From Betaproteobacteria bacterium (lineage in GTDB: Bacteria > Pseudomonadota > Gammaproteobacteria > Burkholderiales > SG8-41), in contig JAHFRO010000116.1 in the NCBI GenBank assembly GCA_023266245.1, positions 1 to 5,770 on the forward strand: 5,770 nt of DNA, given 5' to 3'. Position numbers and translations under genes: made by a program. Positions 1 through 5,770 of the stretch are shown here, piece after piece. Every line of letters starts with the position of its first letter. The stretch's first letter is position 1. The notes beneath the pieces are model-generated. The model saw only the letters and a list, made by a program, of their open reading frames with translations. It ran no database searches and was not told the DNA's origin.

Positions 1-1306
1 CCACCGCCTCGGCAATCAGCTCGGAGGCCATCGGACCGATGATGTGTACGCCAAGAATGCGGTCGGTCCTGGCATCGGCGAGCATCTTCACGAAACCCCG
101 GGTGTCCCCGAGCGCGCGCGCCCGCCCGTTTGCCATGAACGGGAAAGTGCCGGCGCGATAGCTGACGCCTTCGCTTTTGAGCTGCTGCTCGGTCTTGCCG
201 ACCCAGGCGATTTCCGGCGCGGTGTAGATCACCCACGGCACGGTGTTGAAGTCCACGTGGCCGTGCTGGCCGGCGATGCGCTGCGCCACCGCGACGCCCT
301 CCTCCTCGGCCTTGTGCGCGAGCATGGGCCCGCGCACCACATCGCCGATCGCCCATACGTTGGGCAGATTGCTGCGGCAGTGCCCGTCAACTTCGATAAA
401 GCCGCGCTGATCGAGCTCGAGCCCCACCGTCGCTGCTCCCAACCCTTCGGTGTTGGGCACGCGGCCGATGGAAACGATCAACCGGTCGCATTCGAGCTTC
501 TGCTCACCGCCCTTGGCGGTGTATTCGACACTGACGCCCTTCTTGTTGCCGGTCACCCGGGTGATGGTTGTGCCGAGCACGATGTTGAGCCCCTGCTCCC
601 GGGTGAAGGTCTTCCACGCCTCTTTCGCCACCGCCTCGTCGGCCACGGGCAGGAAGGTGTCGAGCAGCTCGAGGATCGTGATCTCGGCGCCGAGCCGGCG
701 CCACACGCTGCCCAGCTCGAGGCCGATCACCCCGGCGCCGACAATGCCGATGCGGTTAGGCACTTCCGGGATCGCCAGCGCGCCGGCGTTGTCGAGGATC
801 CGCTTATTGTCAAACGGAACACCCGGCAGCGCGCGTGGATTGGAACCGGTGGCGATGATCACCTGTTTCGCGTTGAGCGATTCCTTGGCCTTGCCGGTCA
901 CCTTGATCTGCCAGCCATCCGCGCCTCCGCCCGCAAAGCTGCCTCGGCCGTGAAAGAAGGTGACCTTGTTCTTCTTGAACAGGTAGACGATGCCTTCATT
1001 GTTCTGGCGCACCACTTTTTCCTTGCGCGCCAGCATCCGCGGCAGATCGAGCGCGAGCCCCTTCACCTCGATGCCGTGCTCGGAAAAGCCGTGCGCCGCG
1101 TGCTCGTAGTTCTCCGTGGACTGCAGCAGCGCCTTGGATGGGATGCAGCCGACATTGGTGCACGTTCCACCCAACGCGGGTTTGCCGTCCGCGCCCGTCC
1201 ACTCGTCAATGCAGGCAGACTGCAGGCCGAGCTGTGCGGCGCGGATCGCTGCGATGTAGCCTCCCGGCCCGCCGCCGATTACCACTACGTCAAACGCTCT
1301 CGCCAT
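1..1306 (-). CDS. lpd: Dihydrolipoyl dehydrogenase, E3 of the 2-oxoglutarate dehydrogenase complex (partial, C-terminus cut by window edge)
   Basis: This flavoprotein reoxidises the dihydrolipoyl arm of E2 and passes electrons through a disulfide and FAD to NAD+. The reading frame gives 435 codons before the edge. Visible motifs are the N-terminal FAD-binding GGGPGG (residues 11-16), the redox-active disulfide C49/C54 in GGTCTNVGCIPSK, the ATGS segment (152-155), the NAD-binding GAGVIG (190-195), VSIGRVPN (278-285) and the second FAD motif AIGD (319-322). Family members have about 475 residues, so roughly 40 are missing, including the HPTxxE segment with the catalytic His-Glu pair. About ten extra residues before the disulfide (WTGADGKPAL, 36-45), relative to E. 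coli Lpd, match betaproteobacterial odh-linked E3 as I remember it. The ATG at 1306 is supported by a Shine-Dalgarno site and by FDVVVIGGG starting at residue 5. The gene is last of the three visible operon genes and is separated from sucB by a repeat. Nothing looks broken. Confidence 0.97.
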   Translation of the reverse strand, partial: MARAFDVVVIGGGPGGYIAAIRAAQLGLQSACIDEWTGADGKPALGGTCTNVGCIPSKALLQSTENYEHAAHGFSEHGIEVKGLALDLPRMLARKEKVVRQNNEGIVYLFKKNKVTFFHGRGSFAGGGADGWQIKVTGKAKESLNAKQVIIATGSNPRALPGVPFDNKRILDNAGALAIPEVPNRIGIVGAGVIGLELGSVWRRLGAEITILELLDTFLPVADEAVAKEAWKTFTREQGLNIVLGTTITRVTGNKKGVSVEYTAKGGEQKLECDRLIVSIGRVPNTEGLGAATVGLELDQRGFIEVDGHCRSNLPNVWAIGDVVRGPMLAHKAEEEGVAVAQRIAGQHGHVDFNTVPWVIYTAPEIAWVGKTEQQLKSEGVSYRAGTFPFMANGRARALGDTRGFVKMLADARTDRILGVHIIGPMASELIAEAV

Positions 1307-1312
1307 GGTTAA

Positions 1313-1318
1313 CCCTTA
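1313..1318 (-). promoter_or_regulatory. Ribosome binding site of lpd
   Basis: On the minus strand TAAGGG lies six bases before the ATG at 1306, which is good Shine-Dalgarno spacing and decides the start. It lies just outside the palindromic repeat (4 bases between them), so lpd keeps its own initiation site despite the repeat upstream. Confidence 0.75.
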
Positions 1319-1322
1319 TTGA

Positions 1323-1478
1323 ACCACAGAGACACAGAGGCACGGAGAAAAGCGAGAATCCTTCAATGCAAAGACCCAGCGGACACAAAGAAGAACACTT
1401 TTCTGTTTTTACTCTGCGCTCTTTGCGTCGCTGCGTTTACAGCTTTTGATTTTCTCTGTATCTCTGTGCCTCTGTGGT
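1323..1478. repeat. 156-bp imperfect palindromic repeat between sucB and lpd
   Basis: The outer arms 1323-1351 and 1450-1478 are inverted repeats that match at 25 of 29 positions; both start ACCACAGAG and end GAGAAAA when read inward. Inner pairings continue, for example CAGCG 1377-1381 with 1429-1433 and CAAAGA 1386-1391 with 1420-1425, so the whole piece could fold into one long hairpin with interior loops. It fills the 179-nt gap, starting 7 nt after the sucB stop and ending 4 nt before the lpd Shine-Dalgarno. The dinucleotide GA flanks both sides (1321-1322, 1479-1480), which may be a target duplication or chance. There is no open frame of interest inside, and no run of T after the hairpin as an intrinsic terminator would need. 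From memory, similar ACCACAGAGACACAGAGG-type repeats are dispersed in many environmental bacterial genomes. Without the repeat the gap would be about 23 nt, close to the sucA-sucB gap. Its function is unknown; transcript stability or differential expression of lpd is possible. Confidence 0.85.
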
Positions 1479-1485
1479 GAAGATT

Positions 1486-2904
1486 CTAAATGTCCAGCAG
1501 CATGCGCGCCGGGTCTTCCAGCGCTTCCTTGATCGCGACCAGCGTGAGCACCGCCTCGCGCCCGTCGATGATGCGATGATCGTACGAGAGCGCCAGGTAG
1601 TTAATCGGTCGGATCACCACCTGGCCGTTCTCGGCCACCGGCCGCTCGCGCGTGGCGTGGATGCCGAGGATCGCGCTCTGTGGCGGGTTGATGATCGGCG
1701 TGGACAGCATCGAGCCGAATACCCCGCCGTTGGAGATCGAGAACGTGCCGCCGGTCAGCTCCTCGATCGTGAGTTTCCCGTCCTGCGCCCGCTTGCCGAA
1801 ATCCGCGATTTGCTTCTCGATCTCTGCTAGGGAGAGCTGGTCCGCGTCGCGCAGTATCGGCACCACCAGGCCGCGCGGACTGCTCACCGCGATGCCGACA
1901 TCGTAGTAACCGTGATAGATAATGTCGTTGCCGTCGATCGAAGCGTTGACGACGGGAAATTTCTTGAGCGCGTGCACCGAGGCCTTGACGAAGAACGACA
2001 TGAAGCCGAGCCTGACCCCGTGTTCCTTCTCGAATCGGTCCTTGTAGCGGTTCCGGAGATCGATCACCGGTTGCATGTTGACTTCGTTGAAGGTGGTGAG
2101 GATGGCAGCCGCGTGCTGCGATTGCACCAGGCGCTCCGCCACGCGCGCGCGCAGCCTCGACATCGGCACTCGCTGCTCGGGGCGCTCTCCGAGCGCCCCG
2201 AGGTCGACCACAGGTGCAGGCGCCCGCTGCGGCGCCGCTTCTGCCGCCTTGGCCAAGGGTAGCGCGCCGGATAAGGACTGCCGCGCGGACTCGGACTCCG
2301 CATCGCGGTGGAGCAGGGAGCGCGGCGCAACGCCCGACTCCACCTCGCCCTGACCTTGCGTTGGGCGCTCGGAGGGCGGGCGCAGCGTGGAGCGGGCAGG
2401 CGCGCGAGCAGCCGACGCCTCACCGGCCTGAACCGCGGATGACGCCGACGGAGGCTGCGCCCCGCCCTCGATCGCGTGCAATACATCTTCCTTGGTGACG
2501 CGCCCGCCGCGGCCGGTGCCAGTGATGGCGCCGGTGTCCACGTGCTTTTCCGCAGCCAGTTTCTGCGCCGCCGGCATGGCCGGTGCGGCAGTCTTCGCTT
2601 CAGCCTTGGCAGCAGGCCTGGGTTCCGCCTTGACCGGCGCGGGAGCGGCCGCGGGCTGGGCCTTGGCTTCGGTATCTATTTGCGCAATCACTTCATTGCT
2701 CGTCACCGTGCCGCCGTCACCCTTGATGATCCTCGCCAGCACGCCGGACTCGGGGGCCGGGGTTTCCAGCACCACCTTGTCGGTTTCGATATCGACGAGG
2801 TTTTCATCACGCTGGACGTATTCGCCGGCTTTCTTGTGCCACGACAGTAGCGTCGCCTCGGCCACCGATTCCGACAGTTGCGGCACCTTCACTTGAACTA
2901 ACAT
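1486..2904 (-). CDS. sucB: Dihydrolipoyllysine-residue succinyltransferase, E2 of the 2-oxoglutarate dehydrogenase complex
   Basis: This protein (also called odhB, 472 residues) forms the core of the complex and transfers the succinyl group from its lipoyl arm to CoA. The lipoyl domain spans residues 1-77, with lipoylated K43 in ETDKVVLE. An Ala/Pro/Lys linker follows (about 78-110), then the peripheral subunit-binding domain (about 112-146, with GTGRGGRVTKEDV), a long second linker (147-243), and the acyltransferase domain (about 244-472). The last ends with the catalytic motif SYDHRIIDG, with H443 and D447. E. coli SucB has 405 residues; the extra length here is mostly in the second linker. 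The frame stays open upstream to 3057, but the ATG at 2904 is chosen because the lipoyl domain begins right there, a GGAG site precedes it, and an earlier start would overlap sucA. The distance from sucA is 25 nt, so the two are co-transcribed and probably translated in step. DHRIIDG and the sucA neighbour favour the succinyl over the acetyl enzyme. Confidence 0.97.
   Translation of the reverse strand: MLVQVKVPQLSESVAEATLLSWHKKAGEYVQRDENLVDIETDKVVLETPAPESGVLARIIKGDGGTVTSNEVIAQIDTEAKAQPAAAPAPVKAEPRPAAKAEAKTAAPAMPAAQKLAAEKHVDTGAITGTGRGGRVTKEDVLHAIEGGAQPPSASSAVQAGEASAARAPARSTLRPPSERPTQGQGEVESGVAPRSLLHRDAESESARQSLSGALPLAKAAEAAPQRAPAPVVDLGALGERPEQRVPMSRLRARVAERLVQSQHAAAILTTFNEVNMQPVIDLRNRYKDRFEKEHGVRLGFMSFFVKASVHALKKFPVVNASIDGNDIIYHGYYDVGIAVSSPRGLVVPILRDADQLSLAEIEKQIADFGKRAQDGKLTIEELTGGTFSISNGGVFGSMLSTPIINPPQSAILGIHATRERPVAENGQVVIRPINYLALSYDHRIIDGREAVLTLVAIKEALEDPARMLLDI
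2176..2202. repeat. Perfect 12-bp inverted repeat inside sucB
   Basis: CTCGGGGCGCTC (2176-2187) and GAGCGCCCCGAG (2191-2202) are exact reverse complements with a 3-nt loop, so mRNA or single-stranded DNA would form a very stable hairpin. It encodes residues 235-243 (LGALGERPE) at the junction of the second linker and the catalytic domain. Part of it (2187-2198) is also the reverse complement of 2363-2374 upstream in the linker. No T run follows and it lies inside a coding region, so it is not a terminator. Confidence 0.7.
2248..2394 (-). other. Compositionally distinct stretch in the long E2 linker, possible in-frame insertion
   Basis: Residues 171-219 of the E2 protein are rich in Arg, Ser, Glu and Leu (for example TLRPPSERPTQGQG and RDAESESARQSLSG). 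They interrupt an otherwise Ala/Pro-rich linker (AKAAEAAPQRAPAP follows at 218-231). Linkers at this place in SucB proteins are usually a few tens of residues; here the whole linker is about 97. Short inverted repeats lie in or next to it: GGTGGAG 2307-2313 against 2338-2344, and the palindrome CCTTGGCCAAGG at 2247-2258. The frame is kept with no stop. It could be a repeat taken into the gene, or simply a drifting linker; the boundaries are approximate. Confidence 0.35.
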
Positions 2905-2909
2905 GATCG

Positions 2910-2913
2910 CTCC
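2910..2913 (-). promoter_or_regulatory. Ribosome binding site of sucB
   Basis: On the minus strand GGAG lies five bases before the ATG at 2904, inside the 25-nt gap after the sucA stop (TAA at 2932-2930). It fixes the sucB start against the longer open frame that runs back to 3057. Confidence 0.75.
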
Positions 2914-2929
2914 AAGAGAGAACCGCCTT

Positions 2930-5770
2930 TTATATGATTCCGTCGGCTCGCGACCCGGCACCCACGGTGAGCGCCAGATCAACCAGTTCCTTCTGCTGCT
3001 GATCGTGCAGCGACTTATAGCCGGCAGCCGGTGTTGCCGATGAATCGCGGCCGGCATAGGTCAGTTTCTGGTGCGGCAGCATATGCCGCAGCAGGTAGTG
3101 TTGGATGCTGTGCCACGCGCCCTGGTTGCGCGGCTCTTCCTGGCACCACACGATCTCGGTCGCGTTCTTGTAACGTTCGATCTGCGCGCGAAAGTCGTCG
3201 TGCGGAAAGGGATAGAGCTGCGCGATGCGCACCAGCGGCAGATCCTTGATGCCCTGCTCCCGGCGCCCCGCGCGCAGGTCGTAGAACACCTTGCCGCTGC
3301 AGAAAATCACGCGCTTCACGTTTTCCGGGTGGATCTCCTTGGCGTCCCAGTCCTCGTTGACCGGCTTGAACTTGTCGTGGGAGAACTCTTCTAGCGGAGA
3401 TATGGATTCCTTGTGTCGCAGCAGGCTCTTGGGCGAGAAAATGATCAGCGGCTTGCGGTACGGGCGTATCATCTGGCGCCGCAGCAGGTAGTACATCTGC
3501 ACCGGCGTTGCCGGCACGCAGACTTGCATGTTGTAGTCGGCGCACTGCTGCAGGAAGCGCTCGATGCGGGCCGATGAATGTTCGGGGCCGGCACCTTCAT
3601 AGCCGTGCGGCAGCATCATCGTGAGTCCGCACATGCGGCCCCACTTCACCTCACCCGAGGCGATGAACTGGTCGATCACGACCTGCGCGCCGTTGGCGAA
3701 ATCGCCGTATTGGGCTTCCCAGATCACGAGCTCGCTGGGACCGGACGTGGCGTAACCGTACTCGAAGCCAAGCACCGCTTCTTCCGACAACACCGAATCG
3801 ATGACGACAAAATCGCCCTGCTTCTCGCTCACGTGCTGCAACGGCACGTAGGTGCCCTGGTCCCAGCGCTCGCGGTTCTGGTCGTGCAGCACCGCGTGGC
3901 GGTGGAAAAATGTCCCGCGGCCGACGTCTTGCCCCGAAATCCGCACCGAATAACCTTCATTGAGCAATGTCGCGTAAGCAAGATTTTCCGCCATCCCCCA
4001 GTCAAGCGGGAGCTTGCCTTCCGCCATCAGACGGCGGTCGGCCATGATCTTCACGACGCGCGGGTGCAGCTTGAAATTGGGCGGCACCTCGGTGATCCTG
4101 CGGCCGAGCTGTTGCAACAGATCGAGCGGCAACCGCGTGTCGTCGTTCTCGTACCACTTGGTGCCACTATACGGCTTCCAGTTGACTTCAAACGGCGCCT
4201 TGAAGTTATCCAGTATCGTTTTGTTGGTGTGATAGCCGCTGTCGAGCGCGGCACGGAAAGTCTTGATCATCCCTTCCGCGTCGGATTCAGTGATCACTTT
4301 CTCCGCCGCCAGCCGGTCGGCGTAGATCTTGCGCGGCGTCAGGTGTTGATGGATTTTCTTGTACATCAGCGGCTGAGTGACCATCGGCTCATCCTGCTCG
4401 TTGTGCCCGAGACGGCGATAGCACACCAGGTCGATCACCACGTCCTTGCCGAATTTCATGCGGTAGTCGAGCGCGATCTCGGTCACCAGGCACACCGCTT
4501 CGGGGTCGTCGCCATTGACGTGGAAAATCGGCACTTCGAGCATTTTCGACACGTCGCTGCAGTACAGCGTCGAGCGTGCGTCACGCAGATCGGAAGTCGT
4601 GAACCCGATCTGGTTGTTGATAATGATGTGCGCCGTGCCGCCGGTACCGAAGCCGCGCGTCTGTGCCAGGTTCAGCGTTTCCATCACCACGCCCTGCCCT
4701 GAATACGAGGCGTCGCCGTGGATCAGGACCGGCAGCACCTGGTTGCCCGTCTTGTCGCGGCGACGGTGCTGGCGCGCGCGCACCGAACCTTCCACTACCG
4801 GATTGACGATCTCCAGATGCGAGGGATTGAACGCCAGCGTGACGTGCATCGGCCCGCCCGGCGTCATGATATTGGACGAGAAGCCGTCGTGGTACTTGAC
4901 GTCGCCGGCGAGCACCGCGTTGTCGTGCTTGCCCTCGAATTCGGAGAACAAATCCTTCGGCATCTTGCCAAGCGTGTTGACCAGCACGTTAAGCCGCCCG
5001 CGGTGCGCCATGCCGATCACCAGCTCCTGCACGCCGGCTGCGCCGGCGCGCTGCAGCAGATTGTCGAGCATCGGAATCAGACTGTCGCCGCCCTCGAGCG
5101 AGAAGCGCGTCTGTCCCACGTACTTGGTATGCAGATGGCGCTCAAGCGTTTCGGACGCGGTCAAGCGCTCGAGGATGTGCTTCCTGTATTCGGCGTCGTA
5201 GCTCGGCGTTGAATGAACGGTCTCGAGTCGTTCCTGGATCCAGCGCTTCTGCGGTACGTCGGTGATGTACATGTATTCGGTGCCGACGGTGCGGCAATAA
5301 GTATCCTTCAGCATCTGAAGGATGTCCTTCAGCTTCATCTCGCGTGGACCGATCAGCGAGCCGGTGCCGAACACGGTTTCCCCATCGGCCCCGGTCAAAC
5401 CGTAGAACGCGGGATCGAGCTCGGCGATGTACGGCTTTTCCTGGCGGTTGAGCGGATCGACGTTGGCGTGACGCGCGCCCTGGAAACGATAGGCGCCGAT
5501 CAGTTGCAGCACCGCGTATTGTTTTTCGCTGAGCTGTGGACGCTCGGCGGCGGAGACGGCAACGGCAGCCCGCTTCTGCTTCGCGAGCCGGGCGAAGACA
5601 TCCTGCACCTCGCGGTGCGATACGTCGCGGGGGCCGTCGTCCAGGCGCTGCAGGTCGTCGAAGGTGCTGCGCCAGCGCGGCTCGACCGAGGCCGGGTCCT
5701 TGAGGTAGGCGTCGTAGAGCGCCTCGATGAACGGCGCGTTGGCGCCGAACAGATAGGAATTACCGAGCAT
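2930..5770 (-). CDS. sucA: 2-oxoglutarate dehydrogenase E1 component (thiamine diphosphate-dependent)
   Basis: This protein (also called odhA, 946 residues; E. coli SucA has 933) decarboxylates 2-oxoglutarate and succinylates the E2 lipoyl arm. The N-terminal E1 segment NSYLFGANAPFIEALYDAY (residues 4-22) is the part known to contact the E2/E3 partners. GMAHRGRLN (253-261, H256), YHDG (H294) and NPSHLE (315-320) contribute active-site residues. The thiamine diphosphate/Mg site is HGDASYSGQG (351-360, D353) with INNQIGFTTS (384-393), followed by HNEQDEP (456-462). The pyrimidine-type half has SEEAVLGFEYGY (662-673) and PHGYEGAGPEHSSAR (721-735, H731). The C-terminus has the family ending AGYKSLHDQQQKEL. 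The assigned ATG is at the very last base of the window, so no ribosome site or promoter can be seen, and the true start could lie a few codons further upstream, since related proteins often carry a few residues before NSYLFG. The frame is intact and first of the visible operon. Confidence 0.97.
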   Translation of the reverse strand: MLGNSYLFGANAPFIEALYDAYLKDPASVEPRWRSTFDDLQRLDDGPRDVSHREVQDVFARLAKQKRAAVAVSAAERPQLSEKQYAVLQLIGAYRFQGARHANVDPLNRQEKPYIAELDPAFYGLTGADGETVFGTGSLIGPREMKLKDILQMLKDTYCRTVGTEYMYITDVPQKRWIQERLETVHSTPSYDAEYRKHILERLTASETLERHLHTKYVGQTRFSLEGGDSLIPMLDNLLQRAGAAGVQELVIGMAHRGRLNVLVNTLGKMPKDLFSEFEGKHDNAVLAGDVKYHDGFSSNIMTPGGPMHVTLAFNPSHLEIVNPVVEGSVRARQHRRRDKTGNQVLPVLIHGDASYSGQGVVMETLNLAQTRGFGTGGTAHIIINNQIGFTTSDLRDARSTLYCSDVSKMLEVPIFHVNGDDPEAVCLVTEIALDYRMKFGKDVVIDLVCYRRLGHNEQDEPMVTQPLMYKKIHQHLTPRKIYADRLAAEKVITESDAEGMIKTFRAALDSGYHTNKTILDNFKAPFEVNWKPYSGTKWYENDDTRLPLDLLQQLGRRITEVPPNFKLHPRVVKIMADRRLMAEGKLPLDWGMAENLAYATLLNEGYSVRISGQDVGRGTFFHRHAVLHDQNRERWDQGTYVPLQHVSEKQGDFVVIDSVLSEEAVLGFEYGYATSGPSELVIWEAQYGDFANGAQVVIDQFIASGEVKWGRMCGLTMMLPHGYEGAGPEHSSARIERFLQQCADYNMQVCVPATPVQMYYLLRRQMIRPYRKPLIIFSPKSLLRHKESISPLEEFSHDKFKPVNEDWDAKEIHPENVKRVIFCSGKVFYDLRAGRREQGIKDLPLVRIAQLYPFPHDDFRAQIERYKNATEIVWCQEEPRNQGAWHSIQHYLLRHMLPHQKLTYAGRDSSATPAAGYKSLHDQQQKELVDLALTVGAGSRADGII

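Noticed and set aside
44..1312. Long plus-strand open frame opposite lpd
   Set aside because: It is a shadow of the lpd gene caused by GC-rich codon use; the minus strand there encodes clear FAD, NAD and disulfide motifs, and the plus-strand product resembles nothing I know.
1138..1449. Plus-strand 103-residue open frame across the lpd start and the repeat
   Set aside because: It runs from antisense lpd into the palindromic repeat; translations of this kind of repeat are a common source of spurious hypothetical proteins.
1323..1478. Intrinsic terminator after sucB
   Set aside because: The inverted repeat is long and imperfect with no T run after it on the minus strand, and lpd follows with the operon's usual order, so readthrough is expected.
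1307..1485. Internal promoter for lpd
   Set aside because: I looked for a -35/-10 pair on the minus strand and found no convincing one; TTGCAT near the lpd side has no -10 match at normal spacing.
2905..3057. 51-residue N-terminal extension of the sucB frame
   Set aside because: It overlaps the end of sucA, has no similarity to E2 proteins, and a good GGAG site precedes the ATG at 2904, where the lipoyl domain begins.
3578..4702. 374-residue plus-strand open frame opposite sucA
   Set aside because: It lies wholly antisense to the conserved middle of sucA, including the thiamine diphosphate site. Its His/Arg/Val-rich product is typical of antisense shadow frames.

Overview
The window carries one minus-strand operon segment encoding the three components of the 2-oxoglutarate dehydrogenase complex of the TCA cycle. 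In transcription order (right to left) these are E1 (sucA/odhA, 5770-2930), E2 (sucB/odhB, 2904-1486) and E3 (lpd, from 1306 and cut by the left edge of the window). E1 decarboxylates 2-oxoglutarate with thiamine diphosphate, E2 carries the succinyl group on a lipoyl arm and passes it to CoA, and E3 reoxidises the dihydrolipoyl arm with FAD and NAD+.

The DNA is GC-rich with strong G/C preference at third codon positions. The gene order sucA-sucB-lpd and the style of the E3 protein (an ACIDEW segment, a short insert before the redox disulfide, then GGTCTNVGCIPSK) match what I know of betaproteobacterial odh operons. I infer a betaproteobacterium, but cannot place it further.

Layout: 1-1306 lpd (435 codons seen, C-terminus missing); 1307-1485 intergenic, almost wholly filled by a 156-bp imperfect palindrome whose arms begin ACCACAGAG; 1486-2904 sucB; a 25-nt gap with a Shine-Dalgarno site; 2930-5770 sucA, whose start codon sits on the last base of the window. 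Any operon promoter lies beyond 5770 and the operon end lies to the left of position 1, so neither is visible. I saw no RNA gene, CRISPR, transposase or origin.

The genes are ordinary housekeeping genes, and I find no sign of a new biological system. Two things stand out. One is the palindromic repeat between sucB and lpd, which looks like an inserted dispersed element. The other is an unusually long linker in the E2 protein, about 97 residues between the E1/E3-binding domain and the catalytic domain, with a stretch of changed composition and a perfect 12-bp hairpin at its downstream end.
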